The notes under the pieces were generated by a model that saw only the letters and a program-made list of their open reading frames with translations, was not told the DNA's origin and searched no databases. Shown here in pieces: positions 7,905 through 15,246 of a stretch of DNA of 64,000 nt. Numbering within the stretch: position 1 is the first letter of the stretch; each line of letters opens with the position of its first letter. This DNA comes from Amycolatopsis circi (GTDB lineage: Bacteria; Actinomycetota; Actinomycetes; Mycobacteriales; Pseudonocardiaceae), in NCBI RefSeq assembly GCF_003385235.1, contig NZ_PQIA01000038.1, positions 1 through 64,000 on the forward strand, read 5' to 3'. Both the position numbers and the translations under genes were made by a program.

Positions 7905-8363
7905 ATGAGCCTCGACCCCGAGCCGCTTTCCGTGCGGGAGACCCAGCTGTGGCGATCGTTCGTGCAGTTCAGCGGTGATGCGGTCGCCGCGGTGGAGCGG
8001 GATCTGTTCGCCGCGACGGGGTTGTCCGGGGCGGACTTCCAGATCCTGGCGCGTCTGTACGAGGCCGAGGACCGACAGTTGAGTCAGAAACTGCTCGGCG
8101 AACTGACCGGCTGGACCGCGACCCGGCTGTCGCATCAACTCGCCCGCATGCATCGGCGCGGCCTGGTCGACCGTGCGGCTGCGGGGCGCGGGCGGTTGAT
8201 GCGGATTTCCCTTACCGAAGAAGGTTCGCGCACGTATGAGGCGGCGTTGCCGTCCCACGCTCGCGCGGTTCGAGAGCACTTCCTTGGCGGTGCCGGGGTG
8301 GCTGAGCTGGAGGAAGGGCTGCGGTTGCTCGGCGCCGCGAGGTTGGATGGCGGTTTCCACTGA
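7905..8363 (+). CDS. MarR-family transcriptional regulator
   Basis: A 152-residue winged-helix repressor. The DNA-binding region includes SQKLLGELTGWTATRLSHQL (recognition helix) and the wing RMHRRGLVDRAAAGRGRLMR, followed by the usual C-terminal dimerisation helix. The ATG at 7905 has a GAGGGA stretch just upstream. An earlier in-frame ATG at 7866 would give 13 more residues and could be a leaderless start, given the -10-like TATCAA at 7855-7860. It is divergent from the dehydrogenase/VOC pair and shares the palindrome at 7847-7862, so local autoregulation and control of the pair is the natural inference. The ligand is unknown. Confidence 0.85.
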   Translation: MSLDPEPLSVRETQLWRSFVQFSGDAVAAVERDLFAATGLSGADFQILARLYEAEDRQLSQKLLGELTGWTATRLSHQLARMHRRGLVDRAAAGRGRLMRISLTEEGSRTYEAALPSHARAVREHFLGGAGVAELEEGLRLLGAARLDGGFH

Positions 8364-8967
8364 GCGCTGCTGGTATCTCATCGGGTCGTCGTTGAGATTG
8401 CCGCCGTCGCGCGGCCGCTGCCTGTGGCGTGGAAGAGCCCGCCGAGGAGAGTGCCGTTTTCGGCCAGGCCGCGGAATCGCGAAGGTAAGTGGTGGATGGT
8501 TTCGGATTCGGGACCGCGAATTCCGCCGTGCCGATCGATCAGCAGCAACCGTGACTGGGTCATTCTTCCGCAGCCTTGCTCGCTGAGCAAGAATTATCCG
8601 GTGCTGCGATGGCGCATCGGCCGCGTGTCCCGCGTTCAGACCGGACAAAGCGACTGAATCCATCCGTTAGCCCTTTTGCCGGTGGCGACTTGCTTCTGAC
8701 GATAGCCACGATCGAAGAACGGTTCTCGCGCAACCGACGGGATTCCCGGTATCATTTCCGGGCTAACGTCGACCTGTCGGGGGTCTGGCCGAGAAGGAGG
8801 TCGCATTCCCCGCCCTTGGTCAATCCGGCTTGAAGGCGACTGAATTCCGTGCGGCCGAAAGAATGAGCAGCTGTGCTCCGAACGGCCGTGAGCACGTGCG
8901 GCGCGGCCGAGGCGGGCAACCCCTTTTCCGGTGTTGTGTCCGATTATGGAGTGGGTGATCAGCTGTC
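8364..8967. other. Intergenic stretch without a supported gene
   Basis: About 600 bases after the MarR gene. Short open frames occur on both strands, but none has a ribosome site, recognisable domain or consistent codon bias. It presumably holds the promoter for the small secreted protein at 8968. I could not locate a convincing -35/-10 pair. Confidence 0.5.
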
Positions 8968-9408
8968 ATGAGAAAAATTATTGTCGCGGCGATGTGTGTT
9001 CTCGCCTTGTTGGGGATGAGTGTTCCCGCGAGCGCCGACCCGGCGCCGTCGAGCACCGTGAGCATTGCGCCGACTACTGTTGCGCCAGGCGCGGCCCTGA
9101 CCTTCTCGGTGACCCTGTCGAACGCCGACGCTGATCCGCTGAAAGGCGGAAAACTGGGTCTGGGCGTGGCGAACGGGGCGATCAATCAGCTCCTGGACGT
9201 CAGCACCTGCGCGCTGTGCTACCAGGCCGGAAACACTATTCGCTACGGCGTGGGCGACGTTCCGATCAACGGCAACAAAACCTTCACCTTCACCATCGGG
9301 GTTTTCGTCAACGCACAGCTCGGGCAGTACGTAATTGAGCACCAGTTCGTCGGAGACAATTATTCATACGAGACGTTGGAGGGCCCGACGATCACCGTCT
9401 CGCGGTAG
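8968..9408 (+). CDS. Small secreted protein with Ig-like/CARDB-type fold
   Basis: A 146-residue exported protein. The signal peptide is clear: MRKIIVAAMCVLALLGMSVP, with cleavage expected after the following ASA. The mature part begins with a DPAPSS spacer. It then reads like one beta-sandwich repeat of the CARDB/DUF11 type (VSIAPTTVAPGAALTFSVTL, and TFTFTIGVFVNAQLGQYVI). A single CALC motif (Cys-Ala-Leu-Cys) may form a disulfide. The function is unknown, and actinomycetes make many such cell-surface or medium proteins. It is monocistronic: a strong hairpin follows the stop. Confidence 0.75.
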   Translation: MRKIIVAAMCVLALLGMSVPASADPAPSSTVSIAPTTVAPGAALTFSVTLSNADADPLKGGKLGLGVANGAINQLLDVSTCALCYQAGNTIRYGVGDVPINGNKTFTFTIGVFVNAQLGQYVIEHQFVGDNYSYETLEGPTITVSR

Positions 9409-9418
9409 TACGCGGCTG

Positions 9419-9455
9419 GCACTGCGTCGCCGGGTTGAGCCAGGCGACGCAGTGC
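9419..9455. terminator. Bidirectional intrinsic terminator-like hairpin
   Basis: GCACTGCGTCGCC at 9419-9431 and GGCGACGCAGTGC at 9443-9455 pair perfectly over 13 bp with an 11-base loop. It lies between the convergent secreted-protein gene and the SRPBCC gene and can serve both. There is no long T-run, as is common in actinomycetes. Confidence 0.8.
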
Positions 9456-9512
9456 CGGCGGCCAGTCAGCGGAACGATGCTTTCTCGACCGTGGTGGCGG
9501 CGAACCGCGGAA

Positions 9513-10028
9513 CTACACCGCGGTGCCCTCGATGTGCGCCTTCAGCAGTTCCAGCCCGGGCTGGATGCGCGCCGAGTCCTCGACCGGGTGCGGGCCGGCC
9601 GGTTCGGTGGGCGGGACCAGCCGCTCGAACAGGCGGCAGAACAGGGTCGTCCCGTCGCCGAGGTCGAAGGTGGTGAAGGTGGCGATCGCGTGCATCGACG
9701 GCGCCAGAGTTCCGTCGTCGAGCACGTCGCGGCCGACCACGGTCCAGAGTTTGCCCGGGACCCGCGCGACGACGGTGTACAGCTTCGGCTTTTCGTTCAG
9801 GTCCGGCACGATGGTTTCGAGCAGTTCGTCGCCGAGTTCCGCGGGGACGTCCGCCGTGCCGCGCCGCACTTCGGTGCCGGACGCCATCGGCAGCCATTTC
9901 GGCAGGTTCGACCAGGTGGTCGCCCAGTCGTAGACCTCCTGCGCCGGGCGCTTGACCACGATGCGGTTTTCGACGAAGCGGATGTTGAGGTTGTCCGGAA
10001 TCTGCGGAACGTACAGGGCTTCAGACAT
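9513..10028 (-). CDS. SRPBCC-fold (START/polyketide cyclase-like) protein
   Basis: A 171-residue helix-grip protein. It shows the START-like opening (ENRIVVKRPAQEVYDWATTW), a central sheet, and a long C-terminal helix. Such proteins bind hydrophobic or aromatic ligands and act as cyclases, lyases or carriers. It is the last gene of the operon FAH hydrolase / extradiol dioxygenase / SRPBCC and starts 24 bp after the dioxygenase with a good AAGGAGAG site. The context points to handling an aromatic substrate or ring-cleavage product. The exact reaction is not inferable. Confidence 0.75.
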   Translation of the reverse strand: MSEALYVPQIPDNLNIRFVENRIVVKRPAQEVYDWATTWSNLPKWLPMASGTEVRRGTADVPAELGDELLETIVPDLNEKPKLYTVVARVPGKLWTVVGRDVLDDGTLAPSMHAIATFTTFDLGDGTTLFCRLFERLVPPTEPAGPHPVEDSARIQPGLELLKAHIEGTAV

Positions 10029-10052
10029 GATTTTTTCTCTCCTTTTTCGGGA

Positions 10053-10973
10053 TTACCTGGGGGAATGCTGTCCGGTCATGAGCGCGCCGAGGTCGTCCGG
10101 TTCGAGGAACGACGGCGGCGGGGGCGGGCCCCAGCTGAACAGGCCCTGTGCGCCTTCGAAAACCTCCGGCTTCCAGATCTCGTCCTCGGGGACGCAGTCC
10201 ATGTCGGAGTAGTACTCGCTGAAGTTCCCCGCCGGGTCTTTGAGATACCAGAAGAAATTGGAGCCCGCGTGATGGCGGCCGAGGCCCCAGACGTGCCGGT
10301 CGGGATGGCCGTTCAGCATCGCCGCGGCGCCGCGGCCGACGTCGTCGATGTCGTCGACCTGCCACGACGTGTGGTGCAGGAAGTTCACCGGGGCCGCGAG
10401 CGCCAGCACGTTGTGGTGATCGACGGAGCAGCGCATGAACGCGCCTTTGTTCCCGATGTAATCGCTGACCTTGAAGCCGAGCGCCTCGGTGAAAAAGCGC
10501 ATGGTGGCGTCGAGATCGGTGGTGCCCACCACGCAGTGGCCGAGTTTCTTGGGCCGGACCGCGCTGGTGCGCAGCACTCCGGGCGCACGGCCGGACCGCT
10601 CGATGCGGCCGGGTCCGTTGTACGGCGTGGCCAGCACGGGCTGCTGCGTGATCCGCGGCGAAATCTCGACCCGGACAGTGAATCCGGAGACCGGCTCGAT
10701 CGCCGCGACGGCGGTCCCGGTCTCGGTGCTGACTACGCCGAGCCGGTTCAGGCGCGCCGCGGTCCGCGCGATGTCGTCGGCGTCGTCGACTCCCACACCG
10801 AGTTCGAGCAACTGCCGGTAAGGCGCGTGCCGGACGCGCAACTGCTCGCCGCCGTCGAGGGTGGCGAAGGACCCGTCGCCGACGTGGGTGAGGCCGAAAT
10901 CAGCGTAGTAGGCAATGGTTTCCGCGACGTTCGGGACACCCATCGTGACCCGGGTCAGCCGATGCATCCCCAT
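10053..10973 (-). CDS. Two-domain VOC extradiol ring-cleavage dioxygenase
   Basis: A 306-residue type I extradiol dioxygenase-like protein with two VOC modules. The first opens at HRLTRVTMGVPNVAETIAYY and the second at LGHCVVGTTDLDATMRFF. The expected Fe(II) ligands are present in the C-terminal module: His in KLGHCV, His in FLHHTSWQV, and Glu in GNFSEYYSD. An active-site His is plausible in GRHHAGSN. The family cleaves catechols next to the hydroxyls using O2. The gene follows the FAH-type hydrolase with a one-base gap and precedes the SRPBCC gene, which fits a meta-cleavage pathway. The actual substrate is unknown. Confidence 0.85.
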   Translation of the reverse strand: MGMHRLTRVTMGVPNVAETIAYYADFGLTHVGDGSFATLDGGEQLRVRHAPYRQLLELGVGVDDADDIARTAARLNRLGVVSTETGTAVAAIEPVSGFTVRVEISPRITQQPVLATPYNGPGRIERSGRAPGVLRTSAVRPKKLGHCVVGTTDLDATMRFFTEALGFKVSDYIGNKGAFMRCSVDHHNVLALAAPVNFLHHTSWQVDDIDDVGRGAAAMLNGHPDRHVWGLGRHHAGSNFFWYLKDPAGNFSEYYSDMDCVPEDEIWKPEVFEGAQGLFSWGPPPPPSFLEPDDLGALMTGQHSPR

Positions 10974-10974
10974 G

Positions 10975-11826
10975 TCAGGCCTCCGGGTCCGCGACGAAGG
11001 TTTGCCGCATTTCGCCGAGGCCTTCGATCCGGCTGACCAGTTCTTCGCCGGCGCGCAGGAATCGTTGCGGCGTGCGGCCGACGCCCACGCCGGACGGCGT
11101 TCCGGTGAAGACGAGATCGCCCGGGTACAGCGTGATCGTCCGCGACAGAGCGGAAATCAGCTTCCCGACCGGGTAGATCAGCTCGCGAGTGCGGCTGTCC
11201 TGCACGGTCTCGCCGTCGACCGCGCACGACAGCGCCAGGTCGTCTCGATCCGCCAGTTCGTCCGGCGTGACCAGCCACGGTCCGACCGGCGCGAAGTTCG
11301 GGAACGACTTGCCGAGGCTGAATTGCGGAGCCGGGCCCGCCAGTTGCGAGACCCGCTCGGAAAGGTCTTGCCCGATAGTCACCCCGGCGATGTAGTCCCA
11401 CGCTTCGGATTCCTCGACCTGATGCGTGGTTTGCCCGACGACCGCGACCAGCTCCACCTCCCAGTCGACGTTTCCGCCGGGCGGCAACACGACCTCGGCG
11501 TCCGGGCTGGTCAGCGCGGAAACGAATTTCGTGAACACCGGGGGAAGACCGTCCGGCGCGGCGAACCCGGACTCCGCGGCGTGGGCGTCGTAGTTGAGCC
11601 CGATCGCGACGATCTGCCGCGGGGCGGGGGAAGGCGGACCCAGCTGGGCACGCGTGAAGACGACGTCAGGCTCGGCGGTGAGTTTCTTCGCCCAAGCCCG
11701 GAATTCGGTCCAGTTTTGATAGAGGGAGCCGAAGCCGAAGATACCGCCCGACGCTTTGGCGACGTCGATTCCTTTGTCCTCGGCGGTGAGCAGGACGGCC
11801 CGGCCGTCCACATTGGCCAGTTTCAC
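10975..11826 (-). CDS. Fumarylacetoacetate hydrolase-family protein
   Basis: A 283-residue FAH-fold enzyme that hydrolyses or decarboxylates beta-diketo acids formed by meta-cleavage. The signature IGLNYDAHAAE is at about residues 75-85. The metal-site pattern E-x-E follows in VDWEVELVAVVG, then the Asp of DLSERV and the terminal FTGTPSGVGVG. The GTG at 11826 is chosen for its GAGGAGA ribosome site. Longer frames upstream run through another gene. It heads the FAH-dioxygenase-SRPBCC operon on this strand, downstream of a frameshifted small gene and the LysR regulator. It probably acts on the dioxygenase product. Confidence 0.85.
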   Translation of the reverse strand: MKLANVDGRAVLLTAEDKGIDVAKASGGIFGFGSLYQNWTEFRAWAKKLTAEPDVVFTRAQLGPPSPAPRQIVAIGLNYDAHAAESGFAAPDGLPPVFTKFVSALTSPDAEVVLPPGGNVDWEVELVAVVGQTTHQVEESEAWDYIAGVTIGQDLSERVSQLAGPAPQFSLGKSFPNFAPVGPWLVTPDELADRDDLALSCAVDGETVQDSRTRELIYPVGKLISALSRTITLYPGDLVFTGTPSGVGVGRTPQRFLRAGEELVSRIEGLGEMRQTFVADPEA

Positions 11827-11836
11827 GGTTTTCTCC

Positions 11837-12244
11837 TCAGAAGCAGAGCGTCGGATTGGTCCGCACCGGCAGCGGGAGGCTGACGACGAGGTCGTTCCCC
11901 TCGCGCCGGGTGTGCAGACCCGGTGTTCCCGTCCCGGCGGAATCGGCGGCGAACCACGTCGTCGCGGAAAAGTTTCCAGGGGCGCAAAGTGAGTGCCAGC
12001 AGCGACTTCTCCCGGTCGTACCAGGCGCGGAGTACCTCGGCTGCGCCGTCGATCCCGGTCAACCTGGTGACCGTCGCGTGAAGCCGAAAAAGTCGAGCAG
12101 GTATTTGCCGAAATAGGAACGCTCGGCGACCGCGGCACCGGAATCGTCGATCAGCCGGAAACTTCCGCCGGCTGTCGGAACCGGGCGCACAATGGGCGCC
12201 GAACCGGAACCGGGAGGGGTGCAGCAGGAGGAATTCATTTCCAT
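11837..12244 (-). pseudogene. Small unknown gene with two compensating frameshifts
   Basis: Read on the minus strand from ATG at 12244 (GGGAG upstream), the frame gives MEMNSSCC, then SYFGKYLLDFFGF, and stops at 12059. About 90 bases in the next frame then read smoothly: TRLTGIDGAAEVLRAWYDRE, then KSLLALTLRPW. From about 11975 the first frame resumes (TTWFAADSAGTGTPGLHTRR, NDLVVSLPLPVRTNPTLCF) and ends at a TGA just before the FAH ribosome site. A one-base loss near 12075 and a one-base gain near 11975 would explain this. The restored protein would be about 135 residues. I do not recognise it. Either sequencing error or real mutation is possible. Confidence 0.5.
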
Positions 12245-12299
12245 GACTCCCACGCTAGGAGGCGTGGCCATGCCCGTCCAATGCCGCGTTGGCGCTCGG

Positions 12300-13247
12300 C
12301 TATGTCTGTTGGGTATAGCTGATGGTCTTCCGGATCTCGGCCGCCGCCTCGTCCAGCTTGCGCATCATCAGCAGCATCGTCGGGGTGAGCTGCCTGCCCG
12401 CGGGCAGCGTTACGCCGACCGATTCCACGATGCCCAGGTCGATCGGCAGCGCGGCCAGGCCCGGTTCGGTCTCGGCGACCAGTTGCGGCATCACGACCAA
12501 GGTGTCGGTCTCCAGCGCGATGGCGCGCACGGCCAGGAAGGAACCGCATTCGATGCGGTTGGCCGGGGTCGAGAGGCCGCGGCCCAAGAGGTGTTCCTCC
12601 AGCTGCCGCCGCTGCGGGTTGTCTGCGGGCGGCAACGACCAGAGTTCGCCGATCAAGTCGGCGATCGTGAGCCCGGGCTGCCGGTGCGCGGGATGCTGGC
12701 TGCGCGCCACCACGCGGGCGGGTTCGTAGTAGAGGTGGTGCTGGCGCAGCCGGTCGTTGTTCGCTGGTTCGAGCGTGCCGACGACGAGGTCGACGTCGCC
12801 CGCGAGCAGCGCCTCGTGCAGCGCTTCGGGGCCGCCGTGCCGGATGATGACGGTCAGGTCGGGAGCCACGGCTTTCACCCGCGCGACCGCGCGGGGCAGC
12901 AGCACGCTCGCCCCGGCGAGGAAGGTGCCGATCGTGACGGTGCCGGCGTGGCCGTCGACCAGCTCTTCGAGATGCCGCCCGGCCTGGCGGAGTTCGGCGA
13001 GCACGGCCTTGGCGTGGTCGACGAACACCTCGCCGAACAGTGTCGCCGCCATCCCGCGCGGGCCGCGTTCGAACAATTCGACCCCGAGGATCGACTCGAG
13101 TTCGCGCAGCCCGCGGGTCAGCACCGGTTGGGTGACGTGCAGCCGTTCGCCCGCGGCGACCAGCGACCCGTGCTCGGCGATGGCCACGACGTACCGCAGA
13201 TGCCGCAGCTTGAGCCTGCCGTCGACGAGATCGGTCCGGTCGGTCAT
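12300..13247 (-). CDS. LysR-family transcriptional regulator
   Basis: A 315-residue LTTR. The N-terminal winged helix-turn-helix spans about residues 12-72 (RHLRYVVAIAEHGSLVAAGE, then LHVTQPVLTRGLRELE). The substrate-binding domain begins near GTVTIGTFLAGASVLLP. LTTRs usually activate an adjacent catabolic operon when an aromatic intermediate binds. Here the gene lies directly upstream of, and in the same orientation as, the frameshifted gene, FAH hydrolase, dioxygenase and SRPBCC genes (55 bp to the first). It also lies downstream of the tannase-like gene. Control of the whole island is a reasonable inference. A GAGGG site precedes the ATG. The 13248-13559 gap upstream shows no gene. Confidence 0.85.
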   Translation of the reverse strand: MTDRTDLVDGRLKLRHLRYVVAIAEHGSLVAAGERLHVTQPVLTRGLRELESILGVELFERGPRGMAATLFGEVFVDHAKAVLAELRQAGRHLEELVDGHAGTVTIGTFLAGASVLLPRAVARVKAVAPDLTVIIRHGGPEALHEALLAGDVDLVVGTLEPANNDRLRQHHLYYEPARVVARSQHPAHRQPGLTIADLIGELWSLPPADNPQRRQLEEHLLGRGLSTPANRIECGSFLAVRAIALETDTLVVMPQLVAETEPGLAALPIDLGIVESVGVTLPAGRQLTPTMLLMMRKLDEAAAEIRKTISYTQQT

Positions 13248-13559
13248 CGGGAACCCTCTCGTCGAGCCGGTCGCATGCGCTCGATTCTGCCGGTCCGCTC
13301 AGCGGTGGCCGCCCACCGGCACGACGAAGTGCACGGTTTTGCTGACCAGGACGTGGTGCGTCGGATCGGCCAGCCCGAGGCTGGGGCAGTTACCGGAGAT
13401 GCGGCAGGCGGAGGGGCTGCGGAAGTGGAGCACGCGGTCGCCAAGACAACCGATCCGACGGTACCAGTGCGAAAGAAGTGAGTTATAGCAAGAAAACTAG
13501 GCCCACGTTGCTCATCTTCGCGGCCGTCAGTCGACCGCATCGCGGTACTTCGCAAGGAA

Positions 13560-13598
13560 GTGCCGTGCGTGCCGTTGGGGGGTCGGCACGCACGGCAC
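13560..13598. terminator. Strong hairpin terminator after the tannase-like gene
   Basis: GTGCCGTGCGTGCC (13560-13573) and GGCACGCACGGCAC (13585-13598) pair perfectly over 14 bp with an 11-base loop. It begins 4 bases beyond the stop of the minus-strand esterase and should end its transcript. Confidence 0.85.
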
Positions 13599-13601
13599 AG
13601 G

Positions 13602-15122
13602 TCAGCGGCAGCGGTAGCTGGACGCGACGGCCGGGTCGCCGTAGCCCTGGTACCGCGAGACCCGCGGGTACGCGCACAGGTCGCGGGTCTGCTTCCCGTC
13701 CGCGGTCGCGGCCGCCAAGGTGGCCGGTGCCTTGCCGTGTTCGACCCAGTCGACCAGCGCGCCGAGCGGGTTCGTGGGCGTCGCGCCCGCCCCGCCGCCG
13801 CAGTGTTCGACGCCGGGGGCCAGGAACAGCCGGTAGAAGTCGTTCACCCGGTGGGAGCCGCCCATCGCCCGTTCGACCTCCGCGCGGTAGCGCAGCGTGC
13901 CGCCGGGCGGGATGAGCTGGTCGTCCGTGCCGACGAAGCTCAGCAGCTTGCCGCCGGTCCGGCGGAAGGCCGACAGGTCCGGGTCAGCGGTGCCGATGAC
14001 GTCGTCGTATTCCCGCACCGACTGGCGGAACACCTGGGCGAACTGGGCGTAGGTGAGCTTCGAGACGTCGAAGTCCGGCTGCTTGGCCAGGAACGACTGC
14101 ACCCACTGGACCGCGACCGGGAAGCCGGTGGCGTAGGGACTGTCGCCGGTTCCGGCCAGCCAGGCGAAATCGGCGCCCTTCGGGAGGCCGTCCCACAGCT
14201 TCCGGCCGCGTTCGTCGGTCGGCCCGGCCCAGATCTTGCGCATGACGTCGGCGTCCTTGGCCGTGACGGTGACTTCTTTGCCGTCGCAGACGACCTTCGT
14301 GCCGATCAGGCCGCGCGGATCGTAACTGCATTCGTCCGGCCGGTCGACGATGCCGTTCTTGACGCCGTCGTTCGCGTCGCACGCCTTGATCGCGGCCTGC
14401 CGGAACGCGGTGAAAACGCAGGAACTCGGGAAATCGCGCTCCTGGTTCATCACGATCTGCGGCCAGAGCGTCGCGACCGCGAACTGCGTCCAGTGGACCG
14501 CGGGCGCGTTCGCCAGGATGCCGTCGAAGTCGCCAGGGTGGTTCTGCGCCTCGGAATAGCCCTGACGGCCGCCGGTCGAGCAGCCGTTCCAGTACGAATA
14601 GGTCACCGGCCGGTGGTAGAACCGCTGCGTGACGTCCTTGCCGAGCAGCGCGGCCTCGTGCACCGAGCGGGTCGCGAAGTTCGTCAGCAGCGGCCGGTTG
14701 ACCTTGCCGGGCGCGGTCAATGCCCACGAGGTGTCGAGAGCCTCGCCGACGCCGGCGTCGGTGGTCACGCCCGCGTAGCCGTCCTTGGCGGCCTGAGCCA
14801 GCGGTGCGCCGAAGTCGCCGGCGGCGTACGCGCTTCCGCCGACCGCCTGGAGCCGTCCGGTCCACCGGGTCTGCGGCAGCGCCACGGCGACCTTGACGTG
14901 GTCATTGGCCCCAGTGTGCGTGAGCGTGACGGTGATTTCGCAGTAGCCGGGCTTCGGTTCGGCCTGTACCGATTCGATTTTCGCGCCGCTGGGCGCGGTG
15001 ACTCCGGTGGTGGCGCAGGCGGTGGTCTCCGCCGCGGCGGCGCTGGGCGCGAGCTGGGCGACGGTCGTCACCAGCAGCGCCGCGAGCGGCAACGCCGAGA
15101 GAAGTGTTCGGGTGCGTCTCAT
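13602..15122 (-). CDS. Secreted tannase / feruloyl esterase-family enzyme
   Basis: A 506-residue exported esterase. The signal peptide is MRRTRTLLSALPLAALLVTT, with the signal region ending at PSAAAAE. The family nucleophile motif CSTGGRQGYSEA has Ser at about residue 182. The acid and base lie in the C-terminal part, with PGVEHCGGG carrying the His-Cys pair of the CS-D-HC arrangement. Members split gallate, ferulate or related phenolic esters outside the cell. The ATG at 15122 has AAAGGA upstream. It lies next to the LysR/dioxygenase island, so liberated phenolics may feed ring cleavage. The regulator gene at 15247 is divergent from it, 124 bp away. Confidence 0.85.
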   Translation of the reverse strand: MRRTRTLLSALPLAALLVTTVAQLAPSAAAAETTACATTGVTAPSGAKIESVQAEPKPGYCEITVTLTHTGANDHVKVAVALPQTRWTGRLQAVGGSAYAAGDFGAPLAQAAKDGYAGVTTDAGVGEALDTSWALTAPGKVNRPLLTNFATRSVHEAALLGKDVTQRFYHRPVTYSYWNGCSTGGRQGYSEAQNHPGDFDGILANAPAVHWTQFAVATLWPQIVMNQERDFPSSCVFTAFRQAAIKACDANDGVKNGIVDRPDECSYDPRGLIGTKVVCDGKEVTVTAKDADVMRKIWAGPTDERGRKLWDGLPKGADFAWLAGTGDSPYATGFPVAVQWVQSFLAKQPDFDVSKLTYAQFAQVFRQSVREYDDVIGTADPDLSAFRRTGGKLLSFVGTDDQLIPPGGTLRYRAEVERAMGGSHRVNDFYRLFLAPGVEHCGGGAGATPTNPLGALVDWVEHGKAPATLAAATADGKQTRDLCAYPRVSRYQGYGDPAVASSYRCR

Positions 15123-15246
15123 CGCTTTCCTTTGTGGAGGGTCGCTTTCGGCTGAAACTAAGGCGCTCTCGGCGGTCTTCGCGCCCGTCGGACGACGTCG
15201 TCGCTGTACGTCGTCTCCCGGTATCGTCAGCGGCGAGGGGAGAACC

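Noticed and set aside
8576-8833. An 85-codon plus-strand frame after the MarR gene
   Set aside because: No ribosome site, no domain and weak third-position bias.
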